Origin: Streptomyces ambofaciens ATCC 23877
Lineage (GTDB): Bacteria; Actinomycetota; Actinomycetes; Streptomycetales; Streptomycetaceae
Length of the DNA stretch: 64,000 nucleotides
Direction: 5' to 3'
Assembly: GCF_001267885.1 (NCBI RefSeq)
Contig: NZ_CP012382.1
Location: 5,133,001 to 5,197,000 of the forward strand
Of this stretch, positions 1 to 8,850 are shown in pieces. The position numbers and the translations under genes are program-made. The notes under the pieces were generated by a model. It saw only the letters and a program-made list of their open reading frames with translations. It made no database searches and was not told where the DNA came from. How positions within the stretch are numbered: the stretch's first letter is position 1; every line of letters begins with the position of its first letter.

Positions 1-143
1 AGCTTGCGCAGCGCCTCGGGCTCCACCTTGAGGAAGGTCCGCCCGTCGGCCTCGAAGGTGGAGACGCCCTCGGAGGTCACCAGCCGGTACGGAGTGGTGT
101 CCTCTCCCTGGGGGAGCAGATCGGTGTACGCGAACTCAGGCAT
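1..143 (-). CDS. Fumarate hydratase class I, N-terminal 47 residues (cut by window edge)
   Basis: Only the 5' end of the gene is in the window. The visible N-terminus begins [11 protein letters not shown] and continues with the [16 protein letters not shown] segment that I recognise from actinobacterial class I (iron-sulfur, oxygen-labile) fumarases, which interconvert fumarate and malate in the TCA cycle. The catalytic cysteines lie outside the window. I chose the ATG at 143 because a GTGAGGA ribosome site lies 9 nt upstream of it; the in-frame ATG at 152 sits directly on that site and cannot use it. The gene is divergent from the DUF1707 gene at 398. Confidence 0.8.
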   Translation of the reverse strand, partial: MPEFAYTDLLPQGEDTTPYRLVTSEGVSTFEADGRTFLKVEPEALRK

Positions 144-365
144 CTCGCCCATTCCTCACTCGGCAGACACGCGGCTGGATTCCACAGCACGACGGCTGGC
201 CTCCATCGGCAGCGTCCACCAGCGTAAAACCTGCCGTCGGCGGCGAGCTTGTGAGGTAAGGCTCAGTAGGCCCGCGAGCTCCCCGCCTGCTCCCCGCGCG
301 CGAGCCCGAGCGGAGCGCGCGGGCCGTCGGGAACGCGCCGCGACAAGGTTGTCCACAGGTCTGGT

Positions 366-379
366 CGCGATCTATCGCG
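366..379. promoter_or_regulatory. Perfect inverted repeat CGCGAT-CT-ATCGCG in promoter region
   Basis: Six-base arms flank a two-base spacer. The repeat ends 7 nt upstream of the proposed -10 element of the DUF1707 gene, so it would overlap RNA polymerase. It is operator-like by position and symmetry; no protein can be assigned from the sequence alone. Confidence 0.35.
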
Positions 380-385
380 TTTCGG

Positions 386-391
386 TACGCT
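386..391 (+). promoter_or_regulatory. Candidate -10 element (TACGCT) for a leaderless transcript of the DUF1707 gene
   Basis: TACGCT matches the actinobacterial TANNNT -10 consensus and ends 6 nt before the GTG at 398, with no Shine-Dalgarno sequence between. This spacing places transcription initiation at or next to the start codon, which supports the GTG at 398 as the true start. Confidence 0.4.
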
Positions 392-397
392 GCTGCC

Positions 398-1138
398 GTG
401 GACCTTCAGAAGCACGACCGACCGCAGGCGGCGGCACCGCGCGACACGTCACCCCGCGACACGTCACCCCGAGACACCGCACCGCGCGTCTCCGAGCTGC
501 GTGCCTCGGACGCCGACCGTGACCGCATCGCCGACATGCTGCGCGAGGCCCTCGCCGAGGGGCGGCTCGACGCCCATGAGCACGCCGAGCGCGTCGAGGG
601 GGTGCTGGCCGCCAAGACGGTCGGCGAGCTGGACGTCTTCGTGCGGGACCTGCCCGCCGCGCACGCCGGGCGGCACACCGCCCCCGCCCCGGCCGCACCC
701 CGCCGCCCGGCCGCCGGCTCCCTCCCGGCCGAACCCGACGAGAACGTGGTGGCGGTCTTCAGCAGCGCCGTCCGCAAGGGCCGCTGGCGGGCGAGCCGCC
801 GTATCCACGCGTACGCGGTCTTCGGCAGTGTCGAGATCGACCTCAGCGAGGCCGTCTTCGAGCACCAGCAGGTCGTGATCAAGGCGTTCTCCGTCTTCGG
901 CAGCGTCGAGGTGCGCGTCCCGGAGAACGTCTCGCTGCGCGGCGCGGGCGGCGGCGTGCTCGGCAGCTTCGAGGTGGACACCCTCGACGCGGACGACGCC
1001 GACGCTCCCGTCGTCCACGTGGACGGCTGGGCGGTGCTGGGCTCGATCGAGGCTCGACCGAGGCGTGGCAAGCTCGTCGCGGACCTCCTGGACCGGGTGC
1101 ACCGCAAGGTCGACAAGGGTGTGCGCAAGCACGGGTAG
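398..1138 (+). CDS. DUF1707 / LiaF-like C-terminal domain protein
   Basis: 246 residues. The N-terminus is a low-complexity stretch with a triplicated SPRDT-type repeat (about residues 14-29). A DUF1707 (SHOCT-like) helical domain follows at about residues 33-85, with the typical ELRASDADRDRIADMLREAL start and a GRLDAHEHAERVEGVLAAKT segment. After a Pro/Ala linker, residues about 115-230 form repeated VFGSVEI/VLGSFEV strands typical of the DUF2154/LiaF-type beta-helical domain, which is associated with cell-envelope stress proteins. No membrane segment is visible. A leaderless GTG start is supported by the -10 element at 386. The exact role is unknown; the family is common in actinobacteria. 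Confidence 0.8.
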   Translation: MDLQKHDRPQAAAPRDTSPRDTSPRDTAPRVSELRASDADRDRIADMLREALAEGRLDAHEHAERVEGVLAAKTVGELDVFVRDLPAAHAGRHTAPAPAAPRRPAAGSLPAEPDENVVAVFSSAVRKGRWRASRRIHAYAVFGSVEIDLSEAVFEHQQVVIKAFSVFGSVEVRVPENVSLRGAGGGVLGSFEVDTLDADDADAPVVHVDGWAVLGSIEARPRRGKLVADLLDRVHRKVDKGVRKHG

Positions 1139-1241
1139 CGCCGCGCCGCCCGCGGTGGGAAACCCAGTGCATAGGCGCGCGCACAGCGGGTAAGCCTGAC
1201 GCATCGTCTCTCGCTCGCGAAGCCGTCGTCAGGAGTAGACC

Positions 1242-1622
1242 GTGCTGCAACCGCCGCATTCGTCCCTGCAGGTAGCTGCTGTTCCGGCCCAGCGGGTGCC
1301 CGTGCGGGACAGGGACCAAGACGCTCCCTGGCACACCGAGGCGGTGTGCCGGCGCGACGAGGCCGGACTGTTCTTCGCACCGTCCAAGGAACCCACCGCC
1401 GCCCGGCTCTCCCGTGAGGAGGCGGCCAAGCGCGTCTGCGCGCGCTGCCCGGTCATGGTCGAGTGCCGTGAGCACGCCCTCCTGCAGCCCGAGCCGTACG
1501 GCGTCTGGGGCGGTCTGACCGCCGCCGAACGCCGGGTGGTCCTGGCCAGGCGCCGTCGCCGCGACCTCGAACTGAAGAAGACGGCCCGCACCGCGGCGGA
1601 CCGCATAGCCGCGGCGGGCTAG
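1242..1622 (+). CDS. WhiB-like iron-sulfur transcription factor
   Basis: 126 residues. Four cysteines, C36, C66, C69 and C75 (C-X29-C-X2-C-X5-C), are the ligands of the WhiB-family [4Fe-4S] cluster. They are followed by the family turn GVWGG (residues 87-91) and a basic RRRRRDLELKK tail expected to touch DNA. These proteins are actinobacterial regulators that bind sigma factor region 4. Position suggests the orthologue of the S. coelicolor gene I remember as wblI, but I am not certain of the letter. The GTG start at 1242 has an AGGAG site at 1231-1235. A strong hairpin terminator follows immediately. Confidence 0.85.
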   Translation: MLQPPHSSLQVAAVPAQRVPVRDRDQDAPWHTEAVCRRDEAGLFFAPSKEPTAARLSREEAAKRVCARCPVMVECREHALLQPEPYGVWGGLTAAERRVVLARRRRRDLELKKTARTAADRIAAAG

Positions 1623-1630
1623 CGACCCAC

Positions 1631-1678
1631 GTACGCGAGAAGGCACCCTCTCCGCACAGAGGGTGCCTTCTCACGTAC
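1631..1678. terminator. Strong bidirectional hairpin terminator after the WhiB-like gene
   Basis: A perfect 15-bp stem (1637-1651 with 1658-1672) around the loop CCGCAC is extended by an outer GTACG/CGTAC pairing at 1631-1635 and 1674-1678 with one mismatch between. It begins 9 nt after the stop codon at 1622. Confidence 0.75.
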
Positions 1679-1702
1679 GCCGGAACCGACCGGCCGGTCC
1701 AA

Positions 1703-1919
1703 GGGGCACGGGGAACTGCGCGCCCAGCCACGACGCACCCGCACCCGCCCTCCGACAGATACCCCCCGCCTCAGCAGGCGCCCCGCCCGACCCGCACGTC
1801 ACGACGCCGAGCGCCGCTCCCGCCCTGGGGGTGCGGGGAACTGCGCGCCCAGCCACGACGCACCCGCACCCGCCAACACGGCACGCACCCCCACCTCAGC
1901 AGGCGCCCCGCCGGACCGA
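1703..1919. repeat. Two tandem copies of a dispersed Streptomyces intergenic repeat
   Basis: The block GGGGAACTGCGCGCCCAGCC starts at 1710 and again at 1835, and the trailing block CCTCAGCAGGCGCCCCGCC starts at 1769 and 1894. Both recur with a 125-bp period, so a unit of about 90 conserved bases with a variable middle is duplicated. The GGGGAACTGCGCG-CCAGCC-CGACGCACCCGC core is one I recall seeing in many Streptomyces intergenic regions. It fills the gap between the terminator at 1631 and the end of glpX. Confidence 0.65.
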
Positions 1920-1924
1920 CGGAG

Positions 1925-2956
1925 TCACTTCGCCCGGTCGAAGTCCACCGCGCTGTAGGCCCGCAGCTTGCTCAGCCGGTGCTCGGAGTCGATCCGGCGC
2001 ACCGTGCCCGACTTGGACCGCATCACGATGGAGTCGGTCGTGGCCGTCTCGGACCGGTAGCGCACCCCGCGCAGCAGCTCGCCGTCGGTGATGCCGGTCG
2101 CGACGAAGAAGACGTTGTCCCCGGAGACCAGGTCGTCGGTGGTCAGCACCCGGTCCAGGTCGTGGCCGGCGTCGACCGCGCGCTGCCGCTCCTCGTCGTC
2201 CTTGGGCCACAGCTTGCCCTGGATGGTGCCGCCCAGGCACTTCACCGCACAGGCCGAGATGATGCCCTCCGGGGTGCCGCCGACCCCGAGCAGCAGATCG
2301 ATGCCGGTGCCCTCGCGCAGCGCCAGGATGGAGCCGGCCACGTCGCCGTCGGAGATCAGCTTGATGCGGGCGCCGGTCTCCCGGACCTCCTTGATGAGCC
2401 CCTGGTGCCGGGGCCGGTCGAGGAGGACGACGGTGACGTCCTCGGGCGTGCGCCGCTTGGCCTTGGCGATCCGGCGGATGTTCACGGACACGGGGGCGTT
2501 GATGTCGACGAAGTCGGCGGCCTCCGGCCCGGTGACCAGCTTGTCCATGTAGAAGACGGCCGACGGGTCGAACATGGAATCCCGCTCGGCGGCGGCCAGC
2601 ACCGCGATGGCGTTGGTCATGCCGTTGGCGGTCAGCGTGGTGCCGTCGATCGGGTCGACGGCGATGTCGACCTCGGCCCCGGTGCCGTCCCCGACCCGCT
2701 CTCCGTTGAAGAGCATCGGGGCCTCGTCCTTCTCGCCCTCACCGATGACGACGACGCCGTTCATCGAGACGGTGGAGACGAGGGTGCGCATGGCGCGCAC
2801 CGCGGCACCGTCGGCGCCGTTCTTGTCACCGCGCCCGACCCAGCGGCCGGCGGCCATCGCCGCGGCCTCGGTGACCCGGACGAGCTCCAGGGCGAGGTTG
2901 CGGTCGGGGGCCTCTGAGGGGACGTCCAGTTCGGACGGCAGATGATGCTCGGTCAT
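1925..2956 (-). CDS. glpX: Class II fructose-1,6-bisphosphatase
   Basis: 343 residues. It hydrolyses fructose 1,6-bisphosphate to fructose 6-phosphate in gluconeogenesis. Metal- and phosphate-binding signatures are clear: GEGEKDEAP at residues 72-80 and DPIDGTT at 101-107, followed by SDGDVAGS and a GVGGTPEGI loop. The length is normal for GlpX. The ATG at 2956 is preceded by GAAAGGTG with 7-nt spacing. An upstream in-frame extension is possible but has no homology. It is divergent from the DUF4245 gene at 3083. Confidence 0.95.
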   Translation of the reverse strand: MTEHHLPSELDVPSEAPDRNLALELVRVTEAAAMAAGRWVGRGDKNGADGAAVRAMRTLVSTVSMNGVVVIGEGEKDEAPMLFNGERVGDGTGAEVDIAVDPIDGTTLTANGMTNAIAVLAAAERDSMFDPSAVFYMDKLVTGPEAADFVDINAPVSVNIRRIAKAKRRTPEDVTVVLLDRPRHQGLIKEVRETGARIKLISDGDVAGSILALREGTGIDLLLGVGGTPEGIISACAVKCLGGTIQGKLWPKDDEERQRAVDAGHDLDRVLTTDDLVSGDNVFFVATGITDGELLRGVRYRSETATTDSIVMRSKSGTVRRIDSEHRLSKLRAYSAVDFDRAK

Positions 2957-3082
2957 CGGAGCGCACCTTTCTGATACGACGACGGCCGGATGAGGGTATG
3001 GCCATGACTCTATCGTCAGTCCGACAAAATGAGCAGGGGACCCCACGTATGAGCAGTCCAGGCACCTGCGACGATAGGGGGC

Positions 3083-3616
3083 GTGGCAGGAATGAGTGGC
3101 AAGCAGAAGACGGCCCGGGACATGATCCTCTCCCTCGGGCTCATCGTGCTCGCGGCGGGCGTCATCTGGATCTTCATCCCGCACGAGGACGGCGAACCTC
3201 CGGTCAAGCGGGTCGACTACCGGGTCGAGCTGCTGACCGCGCAGCGCGCCGCGTCGTACCCGGTGGCCGCGCCGCAGGGCCTCTCCGAGGACTGGAAGGC
3301 GACCTCCGTGCGCTTCAAGGGTGACGACTTCGACGCCTGGCACCTGGGCTTCAGGGCCCCCGACGGCGAGTACGTGGCGATCGAGCAGTCCACGAAGAAG
3401 GCGGCCACCTTCATCGAGGACGCCAGTCAGGGCGCGCGGGCGACCGAGCGGACCGAGGAGATCGGCGGCCGGACCTGGACCCGGTACACGGGCGGCCGGT
3501 ACGACGCGCTGGTGCTGCGGGGGGCGGACGACATGAAGGGCGCGACCACCGTCGTGGCCGGTACGGGGTCGTTCGACCAGCTCTCCAAGATGGCGGCGGC
3601 GCTGAAGCTGGCCTGA
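3083..3616 (+). CDS. DUF4245 membrane-anchored protein
   Basis: 177 residues. One N-terminal membrane anchor at about residues 15-32 ([19 protein letters not shown]) is followed by an extracytoplasmic domain with the DUF4245 pattern ([18 protein letters not shown], then GGRTWTRY). It is an actinobacterial family of unknown function that typically sits next to glpX. Start choice is ambiguous between GTG 3083 and ATG 3092; AGGGGG precedes both. It converges on the nitroreductase and shares its terminator at 3644. Confidence 0.8.
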   Translation: MAGMSGKQKTARDMILSLGLIVLAAGVIWIFIPHEDGEPPVKRVDYRVELLTAQRAASYPVAAPQGLSEDWKATSVRFKGDDFDAWHLGFRAPDGEYVAIEQSTKKAATFIEDASQGARATERTEEIGGRTWTRYTGGRYDALVLRGADDMKGATTVVAGTGSFDQLSKMAAALKLA

Positions 3617-3643
3617 GCCGCCCCCCCCGTTCCAGAACGCACG

Positions 3644-3679
3644 ACGAAGCCCCCCGGTGGTGCACCCGGGGGGCTTCGT
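3644..3679. terminator. Bidirectional terminator between convergent genes
   Basis: A 14-bp stem ACGAAGCCCCCCGG (3644-3657) pairs with CCGGGGGGCTTCGT (3666-3679) around an 8-nt loop. It lies between the stop codons of the DUF4245 gene (3616) and the nitroreductase (3697) and can serve both strands. Confidence 0.75.
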
Positions 3680-3696
3680 GTGTCGCGGGGCCGGTC

Positions 3697-4287
3697 TCAG
3701 ACCGTGGTGACGACCTGGTCGTACGCCAGGCGCGGCGAGCGCGGGAACCAGGCGTCCGGGCCCGGGCGGCCGATGTTCACGACCATCAGCGGGGTGTGGT
3801 CGTCGTCCAGGAACTCCTTGCGGACGCCCTCGAAGTCCAGGCCGGTCATCGGCCCGGCGGCCAGACCCGCGGCGCGCACGCCGACGATGAAGTACGCGGC
3901 CTGCAGGGCGGCGTTCAGCAGGGCGGCACCCTCACGCGCCGGGCGCTCGCTGAAGAAGGCGTCCTTGGCCTGCGGGAAGTGCGGGAAGAGCTGCGGCAGC
4001 TCCTCGTGGAACTCGTTGTCGGCCGAGAGGATCGCCACCAGCGGGGCGGCGGCCGTCTTGGGCCGGTTGCCCTCGGCCATGTGCTGGACGAGACGCTCGC
4101 GGGCCTCGGGGGAGCGGACCAGGGTGATGCGCAGCGGCGACTGGTTGAAGGCGGTCGGGCCGTACTTGACCAGGTCGTAGATCGCCTGGACCTGCTCGTC
4201 GGTCACCGGCTCGTCGGTGAAGGTGTTCGCGGTGCGGGCCTCGCGGAACAGCAGGTCCTGGGCGGCGGGGTCAAGAACGAGAGACAT
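3697..4287 (-). CDS. Nitroreductase, malonic semialdehyde reductase (RutE/HadB) type
   Basis: 196 residues, the normal length for this FMN-dependent NAD(P)H oxidoreductase subfamily. The sequence has the N-terminal segment [23 protein letters not shown], the [13 protein letters not shown] flavin-site motif, and the C-terminal [14 protein letters not shown] segment. Members reduce malonic semialdehyde or nitroaromatics; the substrate here cannot be told. The ATG at 4287 has GAGGAA about 9 nt upstream; the frame remains open further upstream but without homology. A promoter-like TTGAAG-N17-TAGCGT reads toward it from about 4385 to 4357. Confidence 0.85.
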   Translation of the reverse strand: MSLVLDPAAQDLLFREARTANTFTDEPVTDEQVQAIYDLVKYGPTAFNQSPLRITLVRSPEARERLVQHMAEGNRPKTAAAPLVAILSADNEFHEELPQLFPHFPQAKDAFFSERPAREGAALLNAALQAAYFIVGVRAAGLAAGPMTGLDFEGVRKEFLDDDHTPLMVVNIGRPGPDAWFPRSPRLAYDQVVTTV

Positions 4288-4426
4288 GGCTGATCTTCCT
4301 CGGGGTGTGCGTCGGCGCTCCCGCGCGGAGCGGTGGGGAGCCGTTGACGGGGACGACGCTACGGGAAAGAAGTTCAAGCTTCAACCAAAAGCGGCGTGTG
4401 GTGATCCGCTTCACACCGCCGCCGGG

Positions 4427-5173
4427 GTGAAGCGGGCGGGCGGTCCGCGCGGGGCGGACACCTTCCGGGCCCTGCTGCGCGACCACTACACGGCCACGCT
4501 CACCAACAGCGCCGACCGGCCGCTGCCCCCGGGCCCGCGTTCGGCCGCGGCCGGAAAGGTCCAGCGCCTGGAGGTCCTGCGGGACACCACCCCCGCGGCC
4601 CTGCTGCGCGAGATCGCCCGCTGGACCCCCGTGCGGCCCGCCGACGTCCGGCGTCCGCTGTCCGGTCCCGGGCACTGGCGCGTGTCGGACGGCCCGGTGC
4701 GTACCGGGCTGGGCGTGCTCACCGGCACGCACCGTCCCGCGGCGGACGTCCGCTACGTCTCCGCCGCCTACCGTCCGATCGCCACCGCCGACTGGACCAC
4801 GTACCGCCTGAGCCTCACCGCCGCGCGCCTGGGAGCGAGCGCCGGCGTCGGCGTCACCGTGCGGGCCGACAGCGAGCACCCCGCGACCCTCTGGGTGGGC
4901 CGCAACATGGCCCATCTCACCGCGCGCGGGCCGGGGGGCAGCCGTACGGGCCCGGCCCGCCGGCTCGAACCGTCCGCCACCCACCGCGTGGAGGTGACCG
5001 TGACGCCGGAGGCGGTCCGTGTCGTCGTCGACGGCCGGCAGCGACTGACCCTGCCCGCGACCTGGCGCGATCCGGCCCGGGGCGCGGGCGGCTTCGCCCT
5101 CAGCACCGGCCTGCCCGAGAGCGCCGGGCCGGAGGTGCCCTGGCCCCGCTTCACCGCCCTGGAGGTGAGGTGA
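4427..5173 (+). CDS. Hypothetical protein with a jelly-roll carbohydrate-binding-like C-terminus, possibly a truncated glycan deacetylase
   Basis: About 248 residues from GTG 4427; the same frame stays open back to ATG 4286, which overlaps the nitroreductase start and is unlikely. No signal peptide is visible. The C-terminal half (WTTYRLSLTAARLG, SEHPATLWVGRN, THRVEVTVTPEAVRVVVDG) has alternating strands like LamG/DUF1080-type sandwich domains. The N-terminal half resembles the end of Streptomyces polysaccharide deacetylases as I recall them, which would make this a 5'-truncated gene. No convincing ribosome site is seen at any start. Function not assigned. Confidence 0.5.
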   Translation: MKRAGGPRGADTFRALLRDHYTATLTNSADRPLPPGPRSAAAGKVQRLEVLRDTTPAALLREIARWTPVRPADVRRPLSGPGHWRVSDGPVRTGLGVLTGTHRPAADVRYVSAAYRPIATADWTTYRLSLTAARLGASAGVGVTVRADSEHPATLWVGRNMAHLTARGPGGSRTGPARRLEPSATHRVEVTVTPEAVRVVVDGRQRLTLPATWRDPARGAGGFALSTGLPESAGPEVPWPRFTALEVR

Positions 5174-5272
5174 CGCAGATCACGTGGGCGGACGGATGAG
5201 TTCTCCCGTCCCCGCGGGTCTCACAGGGCATCGGACCGCCTCGCACACTCGCACCCTGGGGAGCACATCGAC

Positions 5273-5485
5273 ATGACCGCCGCCGTGAAGGGCCCCGCCT
5301 CCTACTTCCCGTCGATCGAGAAGAAGTACGGACGCCCGATCGCGGAGTGGAAGGAACTGATCCGCTCCTCTCCGCTCGGCAAGCACGGGGAACTCGTCAC
5401 CTGGCTCAAGACCGAGCACGGCCTCGGCCACGGGCACGCCAACGCGCTCGTGGCGCACACCCTGGCCGAGGACACGGCGAAGTAG
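5273..5485 (+). CDS. Small DUF4287-family protein
   Basis: 70 residues. The whole protein is one DUF4287 unit: SYFPSIEKKYGRPIAEWK, HGELVTWLKTEHGLGHGHANALVAH. The family is thought to be small helical proteins, often annotated as DUF4287 or DUF5655-associated; the function is unknown. The ATG at 5273 is preceded by GGGGAG with 6-nt spacing. It is followed by short repeats. Confidence 0.85.
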   Translation: MTAAVKGPASYFPSIEKKYGRPIAEWKELIRSSPLGKHGELVTWLKTEHGLGHGHANALVAHTLAEDTAK

Positions 5486-5520
5486 GGACCGGCCGAGCAA
5501 GGACCCGGCGAGGCGGCGGC

Positions 5521-5615
5521 ACCGGCACGTGGCCAGGCAGGGACACCGGTGAGCGGACACCGGTGAGCGGCCAGGCAGGGACACCGGCACGTGGCCAGGC
5601 AGGGACACCGGTGAG
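5521..5615. repeat. Short direct repeats (CCAGGCAGGGACACCGG)
   Basis: The segment GGCCAGGCAGGGACACCGG occurs three times (about 5531, 5569 and 5593). The longer form GCACGTGGCCAGGCAGGGACACCGGTGAG, described here by its ends, occurs twice, with GAGCGGACACCGGTGAGCGG in between. It is noncoding and lies between the convergent DUF4287 and xseB genes. Confidence 0.6.
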
Positions 5616-5651
5616 GGGCACGGCGCAACAGGCCGCGCGCCCTCGCCGGGG

Positions 5652-5903
5652 TCAGCGGTCGGCGTCCTCGTCGTCCGCCCCGGCCTCCTCGGCGAGCGCC
5701 GCGTCGAGGCGGGCCCGGGCGCCGTCCAGCCAGCGGCGGCAGACCTTCGCCAGCTCCTCGCCCCGCTCCCACAGGGCCAGGGACTCCTCCAGCGTCGTAC
5801 CGCCGGCCTCCAGCCGCCGTACGACCTCGATCAGCTCGTCCCGCGCCTGCTCGTACCCGAGCGCCTCGGCCACGGCCGCCGGCTGCTCCACCTCGCTGGT
5901 CAT
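5652..5903 (-). CDS. xseB: Exodeoxyribonuclease VII small subunit
   Basis: 83 residues. The family signature [36 protein letters not shown] runs from about residue 16 to 50, followed by the [15 protein letters not shown] helix. It forms the multimeric accessory part of exonuclease VII, which degrades single-stranded DNA. It starts 9 nt downstream of the xseA stop, so the two are one operon. The acidic tail [11 protein letters not shown] is typical for actinobacteria. Confidence 0.93.
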   Translation of the reverse strand: MTSEVEQPAAVAEALGYEQARDELIEVVRRLEAGGTTLEESLALWERGEELAKVCRRWLDGARARLDAALAEEAGADDEDADR

Positions 5904-5912
5904 CCACCCACC

Positions 5913-7121
5913 CTATGCGTCGACTCGTACGGAGAAATCGCCCTCGGAGACGCGGGCGCGCAGCGTCTCGCCCGGCTCCACCTCGCCGGGGTCACGGACG
6001 GCATGGCCGTCGGCCCGCTGCAGCACCGCATAGCCGCGCTTCAGGGTCGCGGCGGGGGAGAGGGCCACCACGCGGGCGTGCGTGTGCGTCAGCTCCGAGC
6101 GGGCCCGGTCGAGCTGGTGGCCGAGGGAGCGGCGGCCCCGCTCCAGCAGGGCCGTCACCTGGTCGGCCCGCTCGTCGATCATCCGGTGCGGGTCCTGTAT
6201 CGACGGCCGGGCCAGGGCGTGGGCCAGGCCCCGCTCCTCACGGTCGACGTACGCCGCCACGCAGCGCCGGGCGCGGTCCCGGAGCTGGCGCACCCGCTCG
6301 TACTCCTCGCCGACGTCCGGCACGACCTTCTTCGCGGCGTCGGTCGGCGTGGAGGCGCGCAGGTCGGCGACGTGGTCCAGCAGCGGATTGTCCGGCTCGT
6401 GGCCGATCGCCGAGACGACCGGCGTACGGCAGGCGGCGACCGCCCGCACCAGCTGCTCGTCGGAGAACGGCAGCAGATCCTCCACGCTGCCGCCGCCCCG
6501 CGCGACGACGATCACATCGACGTCGTCCATCGCGTCCAGCTCCTTCACCGCCTGCGTCACCTGCGGCACGGCGTGCACGCCCTGCACGGGGACGTTGCGC
6601 ACCTCGAAGCGGACGGCCGGCCAGCGGTGCCGGGCGTTCTCCAGGACGTCCCGCTCGGCCGCCGAGGCCCGACCGCAGACCAGGCCGATGAGCTGGGGCA
6701 GGAACGGCAGCGACTTCTTCCGCTCCGGCGCGAAGAGCCCCTCCCGCGCGAGGGCCTTCTTCAGCTGCTCCAGACGCGCCAGCAGCTCCCCGACGCCCAC
6801 CGGCTTGATCTCGGCGGCCCGCAGCGACAGCTGCCCACGCGGCGCGTACCACTCCGGCTTCGCCTGTACGACGACCCGCGCGCCCTCACCGACCACGTCC
6901 GCCACGGCGTCGAACACCTGCCGGTAGCAGGTGACGCTCACGGAGACGTCGTACGACGGGTCGCGCAGCGTCAGGAACACGACCCCGGCGCCGGGCCGCC
7001 GCGACAACTGCGTGATCTGCCCCTCGACCCACACCGCGCCGAGCCGGTCGATCCAGCCCCCGATCAGCCGCGACACCTCGCCGACGGGCAGGGGGCTTTC
7101 GGGAGTCGAGTGAACAGCCAT
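5913..7121 (-). CDS. xseA: Exodeoxyribonuclease VII large subunit
   Basis: 402 residues from ATG 7121. An N-terminal OB fold ([30 protein letters not shown]) precedes the catalytic exonuclease VII large-subunit domain ([52 protein letters not shown] motif) and a C-terminal helical region. It removes nucleotides from single-stranded DNA with XseB. No Shine-Dalgarno site precedes 7121; instead TACGCT lies 7 nt upstream on the minus strand, suggesting a leaderless transcript. A GTG/ATG further upstream at 7151 is possible. Upstream lies a hexanucleotide microsatellite. Confidence 0.93.
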   Translation of the reverse strand: MAVHSTPESPLPVGEVSRLIGGWIDRLGAVWVEGQITQLSRRPGAGVVFLTLRDPSYDVSVSVTCYRQVFDAVADVVGEGARVVVQAKPEWYAPRGQLSLRAAEIKPVGVGELLARLEQLKKALAREGLFAPERKKSLPFLPQLIGLVCGRASAAERDVLENARHRWPAVRFEVRNVPVQGVHAVPQVTQAVKELDAMDDVDVIVVARGGGSVEDLLPFSDEQLVRAVAACRTPVVSAIGHEPDNPLLDHVADLRASTPTDAAKKVVPDVGEEYERVRQLRDRARRCVAAYVDREERGLAHALARPSIQDPHRMIDERADQVTALLERGRRSLGHQLDRARSELTHTHARVVALSPAATLKRGYAVLQRADGHAVRDPGEVEPGETLRARVSEGDFSVRVDA

Positions 7122-7128
7122 GCGCCCG

Positions 7129-7134
7129 AGCGTA
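7129..7134 (-). promoter_or_regulatory. Candidate -10 (TACGCT) for leaderless xseAB transcript
   Basis: TACGCT on the minus strand ends 7 nt before the xseA ATG (7121), the same spacing as at ispH, the Nudix gene and the short ORF at 35467. No ribosome-binding site lies between. Confidence 0.4.
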
Positions 7135-7206
7135 GCGGCCGGGTCCGACAATCCGGCCCGGCGGCGGCGGCAGGGTTGCCGCCCGTCGGTGTGCGGGACG
7201 GTCGCC

Positions 7207-7266
7207 TTGCGGTTGCGGTTGCGGTTGCGGTTGCGGTTGCGGTTGCGGTTGCCGTTGGGGTTGCGG
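7207..7266. repeat. Hexanucleotide microsatellite (TTGCGG)n
   Basis: Seven perfect TTGCGG units (7207-7248) are followed by TTGCCG, TTGGGG and TTGCGG. The array is noncoding, lying between the xseA start (7121) and the stop of the APC permease (7333), that is 86 nt upstream of xseA. Confidence 0.85.
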
Positions 7267-7332
7267 TCGCAGCCGCCGTCGCCCGGTGGACGGCCCCGGT
7301 GGCCGGCCGGGCGCGCGGTTACCCCCGCCCGC

Positions 7333-8724
7333 TCACGTCCCCGCCGGGTGCCTGCGCCGGGCCTGGGCCGCCAGCACCACCAGGCCCACCGCCAGCCAGA
7401 CCGCCCCGACCACCTGCGCGGTGTGCGAGGCCTCCACGATCACCGCCACGGTGATCGCCGCGCCGAGCACCGGCACCAGCACATGGCGCCACCAGCTCAC
7501 CGGCCCTCCGCGGCGCCGGACCGCGAACCAGCCCACCACGCTCGCGTGCAGCAGCGTGAACGCGGTCAGCGCGCCGACGTCGACCACCGAGACCAGGTGG
7601 TCGAGGCCGTCGTCCCGCCGGGCCGCCCACACCGCCGCCACCATCGTGATCACGGCGGAGACCAGCAGCGCCACGCGCGGCACGCCGGAATCCGTGCGGG
7701 ACAACACCTTCGGCAGCCGCCGGTCGCGGCCCATCGCGAAGATCAGCCGCCCGGCCGCCGCCTGCCCGGCCAGCGCCGCGAAGGCCGCGCCGATCGCCTT
7801 GCTCACCGCCACCAGGTCGTGCAGCCACGTGCCGACCGAGGAGTCCACGGCGTCGTAGAAGGCCGACCCCTGCCGTTCCGGCTCCGCCGCCAGCTGCGCC
7901 GACGACACCGGTTCCAGCAGCGCCACCAGGTACGTCTGGCCCACGAACAGCACGCCCGCCAGCGCCAGGCAGAACAGCAGCGCCCGTGCGACCTTCGCCG
8001 ACCCGCCGGTGACCTCCTCCGCGAAGGTCGCGATCGCGTCGAAGCCCAGGTACGACAGCACCGCCACCGACACCGCGCCGACCACCGCCGACAGCGCGAA
8101 CGCCCCCTGCGTGCCGTCCCCGGACAGCGGCGACAGCCAGCCCCGCTCGGCACCGTCACGAGCCAGGACCACGATCGCCGCCGCCACGAACACCAGCAGG
8201 ACCACGATCTCCATGGCGAGCACCAGGAAGCCCACCCGGGCCGCCGCGCGCACCCCCCACAGGTTCAGCGCCGTCGTGACGACCACCGCGATCGCCGTCC
8301 ACACCCAGCGAGACACCTCCGGGACCAGCGCCTCCATCGCGATGCCGGAGAACAGGTACGCCACCGCCGGGATGAGGACGTAGTCCAGCATCGCCATCCA
8401 GCCCGCGACGAAACCGGCCCCGTTCCCGAGCCCCGCGCGCGCGTACGCGAACACCGACCCCGCCTGGGGGACGACCCGCACCATCTGGGCGTAGCTGAAC
8501 GCGGTGAACGCCATCGCGACCGTGGCGACCACGTAGACGAGCGCCACCGCGCCGTGCGACTTGGCGTCCAGCGTTCCGAAGACCCCGACCGGCGCCATGG
8601 GCGCGATGAACAGCAGTCCGTAGACGACCAGGTCCCTGAAGCCCAGACTGCGCTTCAGCTGGTGCTCCTGGTGCTCCTGGTGTTCGCCACCGGCCCCGTG
8701 GGCCGCCGTACCGGTCTCCGACAT
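7333..8724 (-). CDS. APC-superfamily amino acid permease
   Basis: 463 residues with about 12 hydrophobic segments. The first-helix region [22 protein letters not shown] is typical of the APC family, and a GVSTFLGFDA-like motif ([17 protein letters not shown]) is present. Probable substrate: an amino acid or polyamine, driven by proton symport; specificity cannot be read. The cytoplasmic N-terminus carries a short HQEHQEHQ repeat encoded by CTGGTGCTC repeats. The ATG is at 8724. It is divergent from ispH, 126 bp away. Confidence 0.85.
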   Translation of the reverse strand: MSETGTAAHGAGGEHQEHQEHQLKRSLGFRDLVVYGLLFIAPMAPVGVFGTLDAKSHGAVALVYVVATVAMAFTAFSYAQMVRVVPQAGSVFAYARAGLGNGAGFVAGWMAMLDYVLIPAVAYLFSGIAMEALVPEVSRWVWTAIAVVVTTALNLWGVRAAARVGFLVLAMEIVVLLVFVAAAIVVLARDGAERGWLSPLSGDGTQGAFALSAVVGAVSVAVLSYLGFDAIATFAEEVTGGSAKVARALLFCLALAGVLFVGQTYLVALLEPVSSAQLAAEPERQGSAFYDAVDSSVGTWLHDLVAVSKAIGAAFAALAGQAAAGRLIFAMGRDRRLPKVLSRTDSGVPRVALLVSAVITMVAAVWAARRDDGLDHLVSVVDVGALTAFTLLHASVVGWFAVRRRGGPVSWWRHVLVPVLGAAITVAVIVEASHTAQVVGAVWLAVGLVVLAAQARRRHPAGT

Positions 8725-8837
8725 CGTGCCTCCGCCAGCGCCTCGGAACCCTGCTTCGGAACGTCCCCCTCCACATTCCCGTCAGTCTCCCCGGCAACGC
8801 CGCACCCACGCGATCTCTGACCCGCCGAACGCGGCCT

Positions 8838-8843
8838 TACGAT
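8838..8843 (+). promoter_or_regulatory. Candidate -10 (TACGAT) for leaderless ispH transcript
   Basis: TACGAT ends 7 nt before ATG 8851, with no ribosome site in the spacer GGGTGCC. This favours the start at 8851 over the in-frame ATG at 8842, which would lie within the -10 element. Confidence 0.45.
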
Positions 8844-8850
8844 GGGTGCC

